A DNA stretch of 64,000 nucleotides from the NCBI RefSeq assembly GCF_007858435.1, contig NZ_VIGW01000004.1:1-64000 (forward strand), given 5' to 3'. The stretch comes from Tsukamurella asaccharolytica (GTDB taxonomy: Bacteria > Actinomycetota > Actinomycetes > Mycobacteriales > Mycobacteriaceae). Shown one piece after another: positions 61,678 to 64,000 of this stretch. Under the pieces are notes generated by a model. The model worked only from the letters and a program-made list of their open reading frames with translations, did not search any database and was not told where the DNA came from. The translations under genes and the position numbers were made by a program. Positions within the stretch are counted from its first letter, which is position 1. Each line of letters opens with the position of its first letter.

Positions 61678-63854
61678 CCGCAATTCAGGAAGACCTCGTC
61701 CCGTCCGCGAGCCAGTCGGGTGTCCATGCGGGCCCCGGTCACGGTGAGCTCGACTTCCACGCGCTGAACGCGATGCTGAACCTGTACGACAAGGACGGCC
61801 GCATCCAGTTCGACAAGGACCGGGAGGCGGCGCGGCAGTACTTCCTGCAGCACGTCAACCAGAACACGGTCTTCTTCCACGACCTGGACGAGAAGCTGGA
61901 CTACCTCGTCGAGGAGAACTACTACGAGCCCGAGGTGCTGGACAAGTACAGCCGCGAGTTCGTCAGGGGCCTGTTCGACGCCGCCTACGCCAAGAAGTTC
62001 CGGTTCCCCACCTTCCTGGGCGCGTTCAAGTACTACACCAGCTACACGCTGAAGACCTTCGACGGCAAGCGCTACCTGGAGCGCTTCGAGGACCGCGTCT
62101 GCATGGTCGCGCTGACCCTCGCCGACGGCGACGAGAAGCTCGCCGTCAACCTGGTGGACGAGATCATCGCCGGCCGGTTCCAGCCCGCGACCCCCACCTT
62201 CCTCAACTCGGGCAAGAAGCAGCGCGGCGAGCCCGTCTCCTGCTTCCTGCTCCGCATCGAGGACAACATGGAGTCGATCGGCCGCTCGATCAACTCGGCA
62301 CTGCAGCTGTCCAAGCGCGGTGGCGGCGTCGCGCTGCTGCTGTCGAACATCCGCGAGCACGGCGCGCCGATCAAGAAGATCGAGAATCAGAGCTCGGGCG
62401 TCATCCCGATCATGAAGCTGCTCGAGGACTCGTTCAGCTACGCCAACCAGTTGGGCGCGCGGCAGGGGGCGGGCGCCGTGTACCTGCACGCGCACCACCC
62501 GGACATCTACCGCTTCCTCGACACCAAGCGCGAGAACGCGGACGAGAAGATCCGCATCAAGACCCTCTCGCTGGGCGTCGTGATCCCGGACATCACGTTC
62601 GAGCTCGCCAAGAACAACGACGACATGTACCTGTTCTCCCCGTACGACGTGGAGCGGGTGTACGGCGTGCCCTTCGCGGACGTCAACGTCTCGGAGAAGT
62701 ACCACGAGATGGTCGACGACTCGCGGATCCGCAAGACCAAGATCAACGCCCGCGAGTTCTTCCAGACCCTCGCCGAGCTGCAGTTCGAGTCCGGCTACCC
62801 GTACATCATGTACGAGGACACGGTGAACCGGGCGAACCCGATCGCGGGCAAGATCACGCACTCCAACCTGTGCAGCGAGATCCTGCAGGTCTCCACCCCG
62901 TCGACCTACAACGACGACCTGTCGTACGCCGAGGTCGGCAAGGACATCTCCTGCAACCTGGGCTCGCTGAACATCGCGAAGACGATGGACAGCCCTGACT
63001 TCGGCGCCACCATCGAGACCGCGATCCGCGGCCTCACCGCCGTCTCGGACCAGACCGACATCAGCTCCGTGCCGTCGATCGAGTACGGGAACAAGCTCTC
63101 CCACGCCATCGGCCTGGGCCAGATGAACCTGCACGGCTACCTGGCCCGCGAGCGGGTGTTCTACGGCTCCGACGAGGGCGTCGACTTCACGAACATCTAC
63201 TTCTACACCGTGCTGTTCCATGCGATCCGCGCGTCGAACCGCATCGCGCGGGAGCGCGGCCAGTCCTTCGGCGGCTTCGAGAACAGCAAGTACGCCTCGG
63301 GCGAGTTCTTCGACAAGTACACCGAGCAGGAGTGGAAGCCGGCCACCGACAAGGTCGCGCAGCTCTTCGCCGACGCCGAGATCCACGTGCCCACCCAGCA
63401 CGATTGGCGCGAGCTCAAAGCCGACGTGCAGGCGCACGGCCTGTACAACCAGAACCTGCAGGCGGTGCCGCCCACCGGGTCGATCAGCTACATCAACCAC
63501 TCCACGAGCTCGATCCACCCCGTCGCGGCGAAGATCGAGATCCGCAAGGAGGGCAAGATCGGCCGCGTGTACTACCCGGCGCCGTACATGGACAACGACA
63601 ACCTGGAGTACTACCAGGACGCGTACGAGATCGGCTACGAGAAGATCATCGACACCTACGCCGCCGCCACGCAGCACGTGGATCAGGGCCTGTCGCTGAC
63701 GCTGTTCTTCAAGGACACCGCCACCACGCGCGACGTGAACCGCGCGCAGATCTACGCCTGGCGCAAGGGAATCAAGACCCTCTACTACATCCGCCTGCGC
63801 CAGATGGCGTTGCAGGGTACTGAGGTGGAGAATTGCGTTTCATGCATGCTGTAG
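61674..63854 (+). CDS. nrdE: Ribonucleoside-diphosphate reductase class Ib, alpha subunit
   Basis: The 726-residue catalytic subunit reduces ribonucleoside diphosphates. Motifs include [40 protein letters not shown] (first active Cys), the glycyl loop [40 protein letters not shown] (the radical Cys in NLCSEI), and the C-terminal redox pair VENCVSCML. The N-terminal allosteric ATP cone is short, as in NrdE. It is in one operon with nrdH and nrdI; the beta subunit NrdF should lie outside the window. A weak hairpin (CGTCCT/AGGACG near 63882) follows. Confidence 0.96.
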   Translation: MTAIQEDLVPSASQSGVHAGPGHGELDFHALNAMLNLYDKDGRIQFDKDREAARQYFLQHVNQNTVFFHDLDEKLDYLVEENYYEPEVLDKYSREFVRGLFDAAYAKKFRFPTFLGAFKYYTSYTLKTFDGKRYLERFEDRVCMVALTLADGDEKLAVNLVDEIIAGRFQPATPTFLNSGKKQRGEPVSCFLLRIEDNMESIGRSINSALQLSKRGGGVALLLSNIREHGAPIKKIENQSSGVIPIMKLLEDSFSYANQLGARQGAGAVYLHAHHPDIYRFLDTKRENADEKIRIKTLSLGVVIPDITFELAKNNDDMYLFSPYDVERVYGVPFADVNVSEKYHEMVDDSRIRKTKINAREFFQTLAELQFESGYPYIMYEDTVNRANPIAGKITHSNLCSEILQVSTPSTYNDDLSYAEVGKDISCNLGSLNIAKTMDSPDFGATIETAIRGLTAVSDQTDISSVPSIEYGNKLSHAIGLGQMNLHGYLARERVFYGSDEGVDFTNIYFYTVLFHAIRASNRIARERGQSFGGFENSKYASGEFFDKYTEQEWKPATDKVAQLFADAEIHVPTQHDWRELKADVQAHGLYNQNLQAVPPTGSISYINHSTSSIHPVAAKIEIRKEGKIGRVYYPAPYMDNDNLEYYQDAYEIGYEKIIDTYAAATQHVDQGLSLTLFFKDTATTRDVNRAQIYAWRKGIKTLYYIRLRQMALQGTEVENCVSCML

Positions 63855-63927
63855 CTCCACCGCACCAACGGGGCGCCGTGCGGGACGTCCTGTAGGACGG
63901 TGTGGGTCGTCGTGGTGCGCGGGAGTT

Positions 63928-64000
63928 CTACTGCAGGCGGAACCGCAGGGTCGCGACCACGTCGTCCAGCGCCTCGGTGAGCACCCGTACCCGATCCGCC
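63928..64000 (-). CDS. C-terminal end of a minus-strand gene (cut by window edge)
   Basis: The minus-strand frame ending at TAG 63928-63930 reads ADRVRVLTEALDDVVATLRF then RLQ, a convincing protein C-terminus that is helical. The rest lies outside the window. No family can be named from 23 residues. It converges on nrdE. Confidence 0.5.
   Translation of the reverse strand, partial: ADRVRVLTEALDDVVATLRFRLQ

Noticed and set aside
61527-63677. 716-residue open frame on the minus strand
   Set aside because: Exact antisense of nrdE with Val/Leu/Arg-rich nonsense; shadow of a gene with certain identity.

Overview
The window is GC-rich, mostly coding DNA from a mycolic-acid-containing actinomycete (order Mycobacteriales), most likely Tsukamurella or a close relative. 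Evidence: the order histidinol phosphatase / paired acyl-CoA dehydrogenases / prfB / MscS-like protein / Pro-rich membrane protein / ftsE / ftsX / smpB / ssrA matches the Mycobacterium tuberculosis neighbourhoods Rv3137-Rv3140 and Rv3105c-Rv3100c. The tmRNA tag (ADSNQRDFALAA) is of mycobacterial type. There are also an Rpf-type resuscitation factor, a class Ib ribonucleotide reductase operon (nrdHIE), frequent GTG starts and many GTGA/ATGA stop-start overlaps. The genus is inferred, not proven.

Layout. 1-5.5 kb: an IS481-type transposase tail, a sugar acetyltransferase, a TauE-type permease, an MFS carrier, an Rpf-like gene with a long structured leader, and a photolyase. 5.5-15.2 kb: the conserved core block of acyl-CoA dehydrogenase pair, HisN, PrfB, MscS, FtsEX and SmpB, ending in ssrA with its own promoter and terminator. 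15.2-21.3 kb: a decayed accessory island behind ssrA, with remnants of an integrase and a protease, small secreted proteins and lipoproteins, and short orphan genes. 21.4-30.4 kb: a catabolic-looking cluster of MHS transporter, gamma-glutamyltransferase-like enzyme, PucR regulator, FAD amino-acid oxidase, esterase and a frameshifted S9 peptidase. 30.4-37.0 kb: secreted proteins (including a lipase homologue lacking its nucleophile), a D-serine dehydratase-like enzyme, phosphoglucomutase and a membrane DsbA-like protein.

37.1-45.0 kb: an apparently complete integrated mobile element in a tRNA-Ala(GGC) gene, bounded by 44-bp perfect direct repeats. It holds a tyrosine integrase, an excisionase-like HTH protein, a primase-polymerase, a RecA-fold replicative ATPase, an iteron-like repeat field, several unknown proteins and a P27-type terminase-small-subunit-like protein. 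I see no capsid, portal, large terminase or conjugation gene. This is the layout of a phage satellite or a non-conjugative replicating integrative element, and is the best candidate here for an undescribed system.

45.2-64 kb: ahpC-ahpF peroxidase operon, NUDIX and MFS genes, a lipoprotein polysaccharide deacetylase with a GNAT enzyme, a protein built of 18 ten-residue repeats, UDP-sugar dehydrogenase, a TauD-type dioxygenase, TrhO-CobW pair, an amidase-3 homologue that seems to have lost its zinc ligands, an SDR/TetR/FMN-reductase group, and nrdH-nrdI-nrdE preceded by a candidate NrdR box. All positions were read by eye; no similarity search was run, so family names rest on recognised motifs.
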